In this document: piece after piece, positions 26,026 through 35,007 of the stretch
Numbering within the stretch: the stretch's first letter is position 1
Layout of the letters: each line of letters opens with the position of its first letter
Source of the DNA: JBBSUQ01 sp964389755
GTDB taxonomy: Bacteria > Bacteroidota > Bacteroidia > Flavobacteriales_D > Crocinitomicaceae
Direction of reading: 5' to 3'
Assembly: GCA_964389755.1 (NCBI GenBank)
Contig: CAYMEW010000013.1
Coordinates: 25,258-89,257, forward strand
Length of the DNA: 64,000 bases
Translations under genes and position numbers: made by a program
Notes under the pieces: generated by a model
What the model saw: only the letters and a program-made list of their open reading frames with translations
Databases searched by the model: none
What the model was told of the DNA's origin: nothing

Positions 26026-27465
26026 ATGCGTAGCTTTTTACTCACGGCATTCCTGTTACTTCTGAGCGTGATCCGTGCCCAGCAAGACGTTCAGCCTACC
26101 GCCGAACAAATTCAGGCCTTTCGACGAAACCAGTACGAAATAGACAAAAACCACGGAGGCATCGGCCTGCAGGCAGCGACTCCAAAACTGGGTCCGGGCG
26201 TACAGTCGCGCTACCCCTGGTACGGCGTCAATATACTTTCCGATATTCTCGAAATCAAACTCTTATTCGGCGAAGTAGACAAGTTCCGACCCAAAGACCC
26301 CGCCGATATCGCTTATTACACACCCACCGTGGTTACGGACCGTTCATTCATGTTTTCGGCTGGTGTAAACGTCCCGCTCAATATTCTCAATTTCGGTGCG
26401 CAGCATACGTATAATAAGGTTTTGCGCGGACATCCGACAGCGCGCGGCTCCTTTGGCTGGTATCGCCTGGGATCCGGAAACAGCCTTCAAAAATCCGATA
26501 TTTATTTCATGGACCTTGGCCTTGGCTACCGCTTGCGTCTCCCCTACGCTTCCCTGGAATTTAACCTGGACAGTTATTTCGGGATTACCTCGCAGGCCAT
26601 TCCCGAATATTACCGTGGCATCGGCATCGTTCCGTCCCTCACCCTGCGCTTTGATGCTTTAAAAGGACTGCTGAACCCATCCATGGTCAGCGTAGCAGCT
26701 TCACAGGTTACGGCAACCAATATCCGGACAGAGACCCGCCGGACCGGAACAACTTACAACAGCAACGGGTCACGTACCGAATATTATACGACGACAACTA
26801 CTGCAGACATCCACGTCAGTAATTTCAACATGGGTGTACAGGACATCGGTCCGTATGCGGGAATTGGTCCGAAAGTCAGTTTTATGAGTCCGCGAAAAAA
26901 AGCTTTTACCAATCCCGGATACCTCGTGGGCGTTGTTGCCGAAGGCCGCGGCGGACCGCTCGACCTGGGCATCACACTGGAAGGCGGACGCGTAGGATTG
27001 GGCAGTGCAATCGAAGGAAAACCCGACAATACATACCGCAAAAAACTGGATCGCGCTAAATCCGTCCCGGTCGGATCAACTGGCATGGTAAACCTTTACA
27101 CCAATGTTGGCATTGACGTTTCGCAGGTATTTCTGATACCTTTCGGAATTGCAATGGACAAAGGCGAAGCCACCAGTTTTCTAAGCGCCACAGCCGGATT
27201 CAACTTCGGGATGCACTATGCGTTTAATGCGCAATATGATCCCGGTGTAACGGAAACCTATACCGGTACGCCTTCCCATCCCGAAGAAGTCGCCGAGAAA
27301 TTCAAAAACCCCACCGACGTCGGCTTCGGTTACCTGGGCGGCTTTTATTTCAGTGTACAGGTCGGTGCCATGGCCTTTAAAGTTACCAATTACCGTTATT
27401 ACAACGCACCCTTTGCAAGTACCTCGATGATGAGTATTGCGTATCGTTTTCCGATAAGACGTTAA
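26026..27465 (+). CDS. Hypothetical outer-membrane or exported beta-rich protein
   Basis: This 479-residue protein has a signal peptide ending about residue 18 (VIRAQ). The mature part is rich in alternating hydrophobic strands and glycines, and ends with an aromatic-basic strand 'SMMSIAYRFPIRR', as in outer-membrane beta barrels. A Thr-rich loop with 'YTTTTTADIH' lies near residue 255. I do not recognise the family. It is a single gene, about 40 bases upstream of the tmRNA gene, with no terminator visible between them. Confidence 0.6.
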   Translation: MRSFLLTAFLLLLSVIRAQQDVQPTAEQIQAFRRNQYEIDKNHGGIGLQAATPKLGPGVQSRYPWYGVNILSDILEIKLLFGEVDKFRPKDPADIAYYTPTVVTDRSFMFSAGVNVPLNILNFGAQHTYNKVLRGHPTARGSFGWYRLGSGNSLQKSDIYFMDLGLGYRLRLPYASLEFNLDSYFGITSQAIPEYYRGIGIVPSLTLRFDALKGLLNPSMVSVAASQVTATNIRTETRRTGTTYNSNGSRTEYYTTTTTADIHVSNFNMGVQDIGPYAGIGPKVSFMSPRKKAFTNPGYLVGVVAEGRGGPLDLGITLEGGRVGLGSAIEGKPDNTYRKKLDRAKSVPVGSTGMVNLYTNVGIDVSQVFLIPFGIAMDKGEATSFLSATAGFNFGMHYAFNAQYDPGVTETYTGTPSHPEEVAEKFKNPTDVGFGYLGGFYFSVQVGAMAFKVTNYRYYNAPFASTSMMSIAYRFPIRR

Positions 27466-27481
27466 AACGGAATAATTTTTG

Positions 27482-27489
27482 TAAATTTG
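27482..27489 (+). promoter_or_regulatory. -7 box for ssrA
   Basis: TAAATTTG matches TAnnTTTG and precedes the mature 5' end by 15 bases, leaving a short leader for RNase P to remove. Confidence 0.55.
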
Positions 27490-27504
27490 CAGGTAAATTT
27501 AACC

Positions 27505-27908
27505 GGGGTCGTTTTTTGATTTGACAGCGATTGCGGCAGTTAAGTGTAAGCATGTCGAGCGTTGTGGTGAAGCTCGTAAATCTCTTGCCTCAAACTATAA
27601 CTGACAATACGTCATACGCACTCGCAGCGTAATTTGAGATTCAAATTATGCTTAATTCCAGCCGAATAATAGTAAGCGGAACGAGTTCCTTCACCGGATC
27701 CGTGCCTGTCGGAACCGGATTTGTAAGGATCAATTAAAACAGGCTGGCGTTCTTTGTGCTTCGGTAAGAACGCGAGACTTTAGAAGCTAAGCCGACGGAT
27801 TGGGTGTTTGTGTCCGGCCCGGCGGTCGAAAATGAATCACAAACTAAGCATGTAGAAGCCTTAAATGTTCATCGTTTGGACGAGGGTTCGAACCCCTCCG
27901 ACTCCACC
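27505..27908 (+). ncRNA. ssrA: Transfer-messenger RNA
   Basis: The tRNA-like domain is closed by GGGGTCG (27505-27511) with CGACTCC (27901-27907), one G-U pair. The T arm has GAGGG and CCCTC around TTCGAAC, and A27908 is the discriminator. CCA is not encoded (CCT follows the A), so it must be added. The tag ORF reads ACT GAC AAT ACG TCA TAC GCA CTC GCA GCG TAA (27600-27632), giving TDNTSYALAA, or DNTSYALAA if resumption is at the second codon. With SmpB it rescues stalled ribosomes and marks proteins for proteolysis. Confidence 0.95.
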
Positions 27909-27910
27909 TT

Positions 27911-28123
27911 CGCCCTACATAGCTCGAACGCAAGCGAGAGCGAAGTAGGGCTTTTTTATCCTTCATAGCTCGAAAGAGCGGCGAAGGATAATTACTATTC
28001 TTCCAATTAAACAATATTCCTAACCGGGCTTCGGCGGACTCAGTCCACCAACCCTACGTCTGGTCATTACCCAAAGTAAGACGAAAGATTTAATTCTTCG
28101 TAGCTAGAAGAGCGAAGAAGAAT
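27911..28123 (+). repeat. Family of three structured hairpin repeats
   Basis: Three hairpins share an inner core of the form TAGCT-C/A-GAA...AGAGCG (TAGCT at 27922, 27966 and 28101) but have different outer stems that still pair: CCCTAC/GTAGGG, CTTC/GAAG, and ATTCTTC/GAAGAAT (28093-28099 with 28117-28123). Paired changes in the outer stem indicate conserved structure. Apart from them, the stretch between the tmRNA and the GIY-YIG gene holds nothing I can identify. Confidence 0.65.
27914..27959 (+). terminator. Terminator-like hairpin 1 after ssrA
   Basis: GCCCTAC (27914-27920) pairs with GTAGGGC (27947-27953), with an inner CTCG/CGAG stem, followed directly by a T run. It starts six bases after the tmRNA end, so it should end that transcript. 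It is also the first member of the hairpin family described separately. Confidence 0.8.
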
Positions 28124-28179
28124 AATTTTCACTATCTTAAATAGAGAACAACGCATATTATTTCTAAACACTGGCACAA

Positions 28180-28416
28180 ATGCAATACGTTTACCTACTT
28201 AAATGTTCCGATGGAACAACTTACACGGGATGTACTCAAAACATCGAAGAGCGATTAAAACGACACAATAAAGGCGAGATCCATTATACTTCAACCCGAC
28301 TTCCACTAGAACTCATTACTTACATCGCTTTTACAGATAAATACAAAGCTTTCCATTTTGAGAAATACCTCAAGTCAGGTTCGGGAAAGGCATTTTCGAA
28401 TAAGCGGTTTTTATAA
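28180..28416 (+). CDS. Small stand-alone GIY-YIG nuclease
   Basis: This 78-residue protein is a minimal GIY-YIG domain: 'YVYLLKC' is the first strand motif, YTG the second, R25 in 'NIEERLKRHN' the catalytic arginine and E61 in 'FHFEKYLKSG' the metal-binding glutamate. No DNA-binding domain is attached. Such short proteins are common, often multicopy, in Bacteroidota genomes and are sometimes misnamed excinuclease subunit C. It lies directly after the hairpin repeats next to ssrA, and its composition resembles the flanking accessory DNA. Substrate is unknown. Confidence 0.85.
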   Translation: MQYVYLLKCSDGTTYTGCTQNIEERLKRHNKGEIHYTSTRLPLELITYIAFTDKYKAFHFEKYLKSGSGKAFSNKRFL

Positions 28417-28781
28417 GTATTGATTTCATCTTTCCAGGGTTAATACCGGTTCAATTTCCGTTCATCCTTCACGAGAGTGATGCTTTTTTCTTTTTGTCCC
28501 TCAATACTCTTGCTCAAACTCACACTATTCGGGCTTTTTTCTTTTCAGTGTGAGCGTGAGGACTGAGTTTGGAATTCCGGTTCGAAGACCGATCTAAGCC
28601 TCACTGCGTCATGGGCGGAAGGGATTAAGGGAGAGGACGAACCAAAATTTTCCGAAAGCATTGATGTTATTCAGTTTCCCAAAATTCATAGCGGTTCGAT
28701 CCCCTTTTGCTCGAAAGGTATTGTATTTCAGATTTTTTTGGTAGTATTGACCGATATTAACAATTACCTCTAAAACTCGGT
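28417..28781 (+). other. Gene-free stretch before AT-rich gene
   Basis: I find no credible coding sequence. A hairpin of CTCACACT (28519-28526) and AGTGTGAG (28547-28554) around a T-rich 20-base loop is present. A tRNA T-loop-like string at 28693 is not supported by pairing. Composition turns AT-rich toward the right end. Confidence 0.5.
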
Positions 28782-29570
28782 ATGAACTTTACCAAACAGC
28801 AAATCATAATGCTTCTTGAAAGGATTGTAACTTTTTCAGAGAGCAACTTGAATGCAATTAAACATTTGAGTATTGACATTAATAACGAATATAATAGTTT
28901 CTACACAGGAATGATTATTCGTCAGTACTCGATCATTAATGATATTAAAATACTATTCTCCGCAAAAAAAAGTGGATATCTAACCTCAGAACTAATTTTG
29001 TTTAGATGTATTGTTGACGATTTTATACATATCAAGTTTTTAGTCAATCAAGAAAACTCCGAAGAAGAAATAACGAAATTTAATGCAGACGCGATAAACA
29101 AAAATTTTAATAAATTAAGTGAATTAGCGAAACTGAATGAAGAAAAATTAGGAGGAAGTTACCCAATGTATCCAACTAATCAACTTCTCGAAGAGTTAAA
29201 AGAACAAATTAAACAATCTCCTAAAAGACAACAATATTTTAGTGATAAAGACAATTTCAAATTTAAAACGTTTAAATCAACTGGTAACTTAATTCGGGAT
29301 TTGGTCGATAATGCTTATTCTCATTCATTAAGAAGGGCATATTTCATATGGAGAAAATTATCAGACCATGTTCATTATTCGAATTTTTCATTTGAAGAAA
29401 TACAAACAATCGATCCTGATAAAGATCACACATATACAGAGTTTGCGGAAATTATATTTTACTCATATTCTGTTATAATTGATTGCTTGAGTCATTTTGA
29501 AAAAAAATATAATTTAGAAGTGTTAGATAAAGATAATTTAGCAGAGTATTATAAAGATGCAGGACATTGA
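28782..29570 (+). CDS. AT-rich hypothetical helical protein, DUF5677-like
   Basis: This 262-residue protein looks all-helical, with no signal peptide. The Arg-Cys-x3-Asp-Asp helix 'RCIVDDFIHIKFLVNQ' and the later 'SDHVHYS' motif resemble DUF5677 proteins, which are often found in accessory and defence-related loci; the assignment is tentative. Base composition is visibly more AT-rich than the surrounding chromosome and codons are A/T-ended, a sign of recent acquisition. Its stop overlaps a TTG that opens the DUF6000-like frame by four bases. Confidence 0.6.
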   Translation: MNFTKQQIIMLLERIVTFSESNLNAIKHLSIDINNEYNSFYTGMIIRQYSIINDIKILFSAKKSGYLTSELILFRCIVDDFIHIKFLVNQENSEEEITKFNADAINKNFNKLSELAKLNEEKLGGSYPMYPTNQLLEELKEQIKQSPKRQQYFSDKDNFKFKTFKSTGNLIRDLVDNAYSHSLRRAYFIWRKLSDHVHYSNFSFEEIQTIDPDKDHTYTEFAEIIFYSYSVIIDCLSHFEKKYNLEVLDKDNLAEYYKDAGH

Positions 29571-30298
29571 ATGAAAAAGAAAACTTAACCGACATACAAC
29601 GCCATTCAGCCGGTGCGACCGTAGAACATAAAAGTCCGTTCGAGCGCCTCACTTCTCATGTAAACGAAATTGAAATTACACAAACATTCAGAAATGAATG
29701 GGTAATTCCGTTTTACTTCAAACTTCATGATCAATCCGATGAATGGACCACAAAAATGATTGCATTGAAATCTCAGATAAATGAAGATGTTATTCTTCAG
29801 AATCTGGGTGATTTTGACTGGAGAACACGTTCCACCGGAAGTTATTTTGCCGGTATCAAAATGGCTGTTCACCTGGACAAAATCATCGGAACGCATTTAT
29901 TGAAAAGTGAAGTTTGTTTCGCAGGCTCTCAATATGCAAAAACGCTCGCTTTGTTTAATACAGAGTACGCTGTCAGTTGCTTTAATTTATACCTGGATTA
30001 CTATTTAACGAAACCTGAACTGTATTTTGACCAGGATGATGTAATTTATGCTCTCAAATACCTCGACGGGATCAACCAGACGAACCATATTGAAAAACAT
30101 CTGAAAAACTGGGAAAATTTCGTGCTCCGGCGTAACCAAAAACAAATTGAAAATTTAACTAATTTAAAAAGAATGTTTCCGGATAATTGTCAGGAACTGG
30201 ATAAACAAATACAGGAGACGCAATCCGGCAATATAGACATTGATCTGACAAGTTTTAATAAATCGATGTCTTCATTAAACCGCATCGCGCATGGCTAA
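29567..30298 (+). CDS. DUF6000-like protein, uncertain N-terminus
   Basis: This 243-residue frame contains a DUF6000-like domain from about residue 37: 'WRTRSTGSYFAGI', 'LLKSEVCFAGSQYAKTLALF' and 'YLDYYLTKPELYFDQ' fit my memory of that family. The only in-frame initiator is TTG at 29567, overlapping the previous stop; the nearest ATG (29571) is out of frame and stops after five codons. The first 36 residues do not look conserved. Composition shifts back toward the chromosomal average near 29585, so the true 5' end may have been lost at an insertion junction. Role unknown. Confidence 0.55.
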   Translation: MNEKENLTDIQRHSAGATVEHKSPFERLTSHVNEIEITQTFRNEWVIPFYFKLHDQSDEWTTKMIALKSQINEDVILQNLGDFDWRTRSTGSYFAGIKMAVHLDKIIGTHLLKSEVCFAGSQYAKTLALFNTEYAVSCFNLYLDYYLTKPELYFDQDDVIYALKYLDGINQTNHIEKHLKNWENFVLRRNQKQIENLTNLKRMFPDNCQELDKQIQETQSGNIDIDLTSFNKSMSSLNRIAHG

Positions 30299-30392
30299 TG
30301 TCAGCTCGTTGAAAACTCGGGCCTGGGTTCCTGAAGGCTATAGCGAACGTTCACCGCTGCGAATATGAGTAAACTGCTCTCTACCCCTCTTC

Positions 30393-30414
30393 TCTCACAC
30401 TCCACACTCCCACT
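30393..30414 (+). repeat. Short CACACT-type tract
   Basis: This short G-free run of CACACT and CCACACT units matches the vocabulary of the long tract at the right edge of the window. It lies in the 227-base gap between the DUF6000-like gene and the beta-propeller gene, which otherwise holds nothing recognisable. Confidence 0.6.
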
Positions 30415-30525
30415 GGAATCGTTCCATCTGTTAAATTCAGCGTTAAATGCGTATTTAAAGAAGTAGACACTTGCTAAATGCGTTATTTTCGTGTAAAATA
30501 TAAATGTTAACCATTTCCTTTGCCC

Positions 30526-32613
30526 ATGAAAACCGTCATTTCGCTGCTCTTTATCACTTTGTGTTCGACAAGTTTACTTTCCCAGAACTTTTCCTGGGCT
30601 CAAAGTTGGGGTTCCGACAACTATGATCGCGGAACCGCCGTTGATACGGATCCTTCCGGAAACGTTTATACAACCGGAACTTTTCACGGAACAGTGGATT
30701 TCGATGCAGGACAGGACATTGTGAACCTCACTTCGAACGACGATGACGTATTCATCAAAAAGACAGATCGCTTTGGAAACCTGGTCTGGGTCAGGCAATT
30801 TAGCGGAATCGCGGAGCAAAGTGCAGGCGGCGTCGTGATTTCCGATGCAGGAGACATTTTCATCACTGGAAACTTCCTGGGCATTGCGGACTTTAACCCC
30901 GGTTCAGCCACGTTTTTCCTGGATGCAGCGAACGGAAGGTCCTATGTCGTCAGGCTCACTGCGGACGGTGATTTCGTTGGGCAAAACAATTCGGCGGAAC
31001 GGCTTATACCGGAGCCATGGCGGTCGATAACGACAACAATGTGCTGACCGTCGGAAATTTCTCCGGAATGACTGATTTTGATCCGGGCAGCGGACAATAC
31101 ATGCTGAATGGCGGAGCATTGTCCATGTTTGTCAGTAAACTTGATGAAAACGGAAATTTTGTATGGGCCAGACATTTCGCGCAAAACGGTTCCGACACGA
31201 TCCTGTCGGACATCTATAGTGTGGCTGTGGATATCGCGGGGAATGTTTACACGACCGGTGGGTTTTCCGATACGATCGATTTCGATCCAAGAACCGGCGT
31301 TCATGAATTGTTTCCTCAGGGAATGGACGCCTTTCTCAGCAAACTCGATGTAAACGGAAACTTTGTCTGGGCGAAGCAATTTGGCTCCGCAAACTACGAC
31401 CGCGGCATTTCGCTGGCGCTGGACTCAGACGCCAACATCTACACCGTCAGCTCCTTTGCCGGTGTCGTTGACCTCGATCCGGGAGCAGGAACTTCCACAC
31501 TGACCTCCGGTACTTACAACTGGCCCGATAGTAGTTATTATGTTGAGAACCTGTACCTCAGTAAATTCGATACGGACGGGAATTTTGCGTGGACAAAAGG
31601 AATGCTCGGAACCGGCGACATCATCGGCATGAAAGTGGAACTCAACAGTGCCGGCGAGATCTATACCGGGGGGCTATTTTAACAGAACAGTCGACCTGGA
31701 TCCGGGCGCCGGCGAGGAAATCGTGACAACCACCGGAACGCCGGCTTACGGTGACTTTTTTGTTGCCCGCCTCGACAATTCCGGAAATCTTCTTTGGGCT
31801 GAAACCTTCGGTTCCGAAAGTCACGACATCCTGAGCGACCTTACCCTCGATGCAGAAACGAACCTTTACATCCTCGGCATTTTCGAAGGAACCGTGGACT
31901 TCGATCCGGGAAGCAGCGACTGGAACCTGACGGAAGACAATCCGGATGCTGAAACCTACGACGTTTACCTCGCCAAGTTCAGCGATTGCCTGCCGACGCA
32001 AAACCTGGAAACGGTCGCACTTAATTGCAATGAAGAGTACACCTGGGATGCCAACAATCAATTGTACACAATGTCCGGAGTTTACCATTACGTACTCGAA
32101 AACGCGGCCGGTTGTGATTCCATTCGTACGCTCGACCTCGAAATCCCGGTGCTCGAGGTGGTTGTCGAAAACACAGACGGAACACTGAGTTACGCGAATC
32201 CGCAAGTCGGTGATACGTATCAATGGATAGATTGCAGTGATAACACCATGATAGACGGCGCCACGGAAGCCACTTTTACACCTTTACAAACTTCCGACTA
32301 TGCGCTGATCGTTACCGGTGCGACCTGTTCAGGACAGTCGCCGTGCATTTCCTTTACATTTGTGGGACTGGATGAAATAAACCCCGGCGTCCTGCGCCTG
32401 TATCCGAATCCTTTAACTGATCAGTTCACAATTAGCGCTGACGGCGGCACATCCTTACTCGCCGTGGAGATCACCACTGTCGGCGGCCAATTAATCTACC
32501 GTGCCGTGAACCCCGGAAACACGTTCTCCTTCGGCCACTGGGAGGCGGGCATCTACCTCGTAAAAGCGGTAACGGAAAAAGGAAGTCATACGTTCCGGGT
32601 GATCAAGAACTAA
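30526..32613 (+). pseudogene. T9SS beta-propeller (SBBP-repeat) protein gene with two frameshifts
   Basis: The intact product would have about 695 residues. It has a signal peptide (to about residue 20), at least seven repeats of the form 'D-G-N-F-V-W-A-K-x-F' plus 'G-N-V-Y-T-T-G-x-F-x-G-T-x-D-F-D-P-G', and a T9SS sorting domain from 'RLYPNPLTDQ' to FRVIKN. One T appears missing at 30977-30978: restoring it reads F-V-W-A-K-Q-F-G-G. One extra G lies in the six-G run at 31668-31673. The two changes cancel, so both ends share one frame. As written, translation stops at 31047. Either both are homopolymer sequencing errors or the gene is switched off or decayed. Confidence 0.75.
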
Positions 32614-32769
32614 GTGGATTTTTACAAAATGTATTAGTAGAGTACGTCCGTTAAGAGCGATCTGCCGGACCACGATTTACGCGCGATTCATAAACGGGTA
32701 TCGCGGTGCTGCCGGTTACACCTAAAAATAATCAAACCTTTCCCCGGCTTTCTTGTTACAAAAAGAGAG

Positions 32770-33294
32770 ATGGAAAAACTTTTTTTCGATAACTGGGAAA
32801 GTATCCTGCGTACGCTCGCAATTACGGTCATGGCTTACTGTGCTCTGATCATCATGTTGCGCCTGTCCGGCAAACGCACACTCTCAAAAATGAACGCCTT
32901 CGATATGGTGGTTACATTTGCACTGGGTTCCAGCATGGCGACCGTAGCACTCAATAAATCGGTTACATTAGCCGACGGTGCACTCGTCTTTCTGGTGCTT
33001 ATCCTGTTGCAATTACTTATCACGAAGTTATCTGTTAAATTTCCTCCGTTCCGCAAACTCGTGACCAGTGAACCGGCGCTTTTACTCTTTCAGGGAAAGG
33101 TGCTGCACAGGGTTCTGCGCCGGGAACGCATTACCATGGACGAATTGTACAGCGCAGCGCGCAGGCACGGATACGCCAACCTTTCCGAGATCGATGCGAT
33201 GATCTTCGAAACAACCGGACAAATCACTGTGATTGGCAGCGCTGATAAACGCTCCGACAGCCTAAAAAATGTACGCTTTACCGATCGCGTTTAA
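32770..33294 (+). CDS. YetF-like membrane protein (DUF421)
   Basis: This 174-residue protein has three N-terminal transmembrane helices (about residues 14-32, 43-62 and 66-85). A cytoplasmic YetF C-terminal domain follows, with 'RKLVTSEPALLLFQGK', 'RERITMDELYSAARRHGY' and 'EIDAMIFETTGQITVI'. This is the standard DUF421 layout. The family forms membrane proteins of uncertain function. The conserved 'LRLSGKRTLSKM' after TM1 supports the call. It is monocistronic, followed closely by the isochorismatase-like gene. Confidence 0.85.
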   Translation: MEKLFFDNWESILRTLAITVMAYCALIIMLRLSGKRTLSKMNAFDMVVTFALGSSMATVALNKSVTLADGALVFLVLILLQLLITKLSVKFPPFRKLVTSEPALLLFQGKVLHRVLRRERITMDELYSAARRHGYANLSEIDAMIFETTGQITVIGSADKRSDSLKNVRFTDRV

Positions 33295-33334
33295 ATGCTT
33301 ACTTTTAAGAAACATTATTTTTAAACCAAACAAC

Positions 33335-33901
33335 GTGGTAACGGCACTTGATAAACAGGCAGCACTCCTCCTCATCGATCTTCAGAAAGGAATTTTGAAA
33401 ACTCCGAAGGCTCATCCGGTGGAACAAATACTGGATAAAGCTTCTGAACTCATGCGCGTTTTTCGCGAAAAAGGACAAACGATCGTGATCGTGCACGTGG
33501 AGCCGTCCGGGCCCTGGTTAAAATCGCGCAAGGAAGCTGCCGGGCCGGGAGGTGATCTGCCGGAAGATTTTACTAAGATCGCAGACGAACTGCACACGGA
33601 AGCAGGCAACCTGTTTATCAGTAAACCGGGATGGAACGCATTCTACAACACCGCCTTGCACGAGCAACTTCAAAAACGCGGCATTACGCAATTAGTGATC
33701 GGCGGAGTTTCGACGAGCATCGGTGTGGAGGGAACAGCCCGCGCAGCAAGTGAACTCGGTTACAATATTTGTTTCGCTACGGACGCGATGACCGATTCGC
33801 ATGCCGACGCCCACGAAAACAGTATTACGCGCATCTTTCCGCGAATGGGTGAAACAGGCAAAGTATCGGAGATCATTCCCAAAATTCAATCTCGTCAATA
33901 G
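33335..33901 (+). CDS. Isochorismatase-like cysteine-hydrolase-fold protein lacking the Cys
   Basis: This 188-residue protein has the isochorismatase alpha/beta fold with the catalytic Asp in 'ALLLIDLQKGI' and the Lys in 'FISKPGWNAFY'. At the nucleophile position the sequence is 'GGVSTSIGVEGTARAA', where the usual Cys is absent. This is a known subgroup whose activity is unclear. The GTG at 33335 gives a family-like N-terminus; an ATG at 33269 would add 22 residues overlapping the YetF gene. It is followed nine bases later by a VOC gene. Confidence 0.8.
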   Translation: MVTALDKQAALLLIDLQKGILKTPKAHPVEQILDKASELMRVFREKGQTIVIVHVEPSGPWLKSRKEAAGPGGDLPEDFTKIADELHTEAGNLFISKPGWNAFYNTALHEQLQKRGITQLVIGGVSTSIGVEGTARAASELGYNICFATDAMTDSHADAHENSITRIFPRMGETGKVSEIIPKIQSRQ

Positions 33902-33909
33902 CAGCTTTC

Positions 33910-34593
33910 ATGCGTATCCTGGATCTGAAAATATCCTGTAACAAACCGGAAGAACAACGACAGTTTTTCACGCAAGCGCTTGGCTTAAACTGCACGGAGC
34001 AGGATGATCAGGCTTTTTCACTGCAGATCGGGTACTCGCGCCTGACCTTTGAAAAATCCGCTCAATTTACACCTTATCACCTCGCCTTCCGGATTCCGTC
34101 CAACCGGGACCAACAGGCACTGGAATGGCTTCGCGAACGCGTCTCACTGTTAGCCCACGAAGGTTCGGAACTGATCGATTTTAAAAACTGGAATGCGAAA
34201 TCGATGTATTTCAAAGATCCGGACGGCAATATCCTCGAATTTATCGCGCACCGAAACTTACAGGAGAACTCCGAAACTGATTTCAATGCAAACGCGCTCA
34301 TCGCGGTAACCGAGATCGGACTGGCAACAAACCAGTTAGCAACTGTTACTGAAGAGATCATCCACAGCACAGGCATCCAATCCTTTGGGGGCGATCCGTC
34401 TGTTTTCCGTCCGCTCGGTAATGAACAGGGGCTTCTTATTTGCGTGGACCGCACGAAGAAACGTTGGTTTCCGTCGGATGACAAAGCATTTCCATCCTCT
34501 TTTCAGGCCATTATTGAAACCGCCAATGGACGATTTAGCCTGCAATTTGAGAGCGACCGGGCAAGCGTACGCCAATTAAACACTGATTCCTAA
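33910..34593 (+). CDS. Glyoxalase/VOC family protein
   Basis: This 227-residue protein has an N-terminal VOC module (residues 1-115). 'ILDLKISCNKPEEQRQFF' opens it, His58 of 'TPYHLAFRI' and the Glu of 'MYFKDPDGNILEFI' are likely metal ligands, and a second degenerate half follows. Enzymes of this fold include dioxygenases, isomerases and fosfomycin-type transferases, so the substrate cannot be named. It is likely in an operon with the isochorismatase-like gene, nine bases upstream. Confidence 0.82.
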   Translation: MRILDLKISCNKPEEQRQFFTQALGLNCTEQDDQAFSLQIGYSRLTFEKSAQFTPYHLAFRIPSNRDQQALEWLRERVSLLAHEGSELIDFKNWNAKSMYFKDPDGNILEFIAHRNLQENSETDFNANALIAVTEIGLATNQLATVTEEIIHSTGIQSFGGDPSVFRPLGNEQGLLICVDRTKKRWFPSDDKAFPSSFQAIIETANGRFSLQFESDRASVRQLNTDS

Positions 34594-34594
34594 C

Positions 34595-34771
34595 TTAAGC
34601 GCGCAGGTATTTTCGAACGGCCTCCGCCGAATTCCCGACTTTATCAACGGCCTGGAGAAGTTCCGTTTCCGAACAACCCAGTGCTTTGGTCCAGTAATCC
34701 AGTTCCCAGCGTTCGGAAGTGCTGATGAGTTTTGAATCCGGAGAGCCTTTTTGTGTGAGATCATCTGACAT
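34595..34771 (-). CDS. DUF3606 small protein
   Basis: This 58-residue protein fits DUF3606 in full: a Glu-x2-Tyr-Trp segment ('RWELDYWTKALGCSETEL') followed by a helix-turn-helix-like 'AVDKVGNSAEAVRKYL'. The start is the ATG at 34771; the frame runs a further 20 codons upstream with no support. DUF3606 proteins are small and often associated with stress-type genes in proteobacteria and Bacteroidota; role unknown. It is convergent with the VOC gene, one base apart. Confidence 0.8.
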   Translation of the reverse strand: MSDDLTQKGSPDSKLISTSERWELDYWTKALGCSETELLQAVDKVGNSAEAVRKYLRA

Positions 34772-35007
34772 AACTGTATTTTTTTTAGTGTTCCTAATTT
34801 CTCCGTTACAACAAGCATACCCGACTCGCAATTACTGCTTTTCCATCAGGAGGACTCCATCGGAAGAATGGAAAAAAATCCCCTTATCGCGTGAAAATTC
34901 CGCACTGGCACTGACAAATTCAGCCTCAAAACCACCTAAAGGCCTAAAAACCTGCCGTGGCACTGCCTTTGCCCCCTTCTGAACGAACCAATAAAACATA
35001 CAACGCT

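Noticed and set aside
28691..28710. T-loop-like GGTTCGATCC resembling a tRNA 3' half
   Set aside because: The flanking bases do not pair as a T stem and no acceptor or anticodon arm is found upstream.
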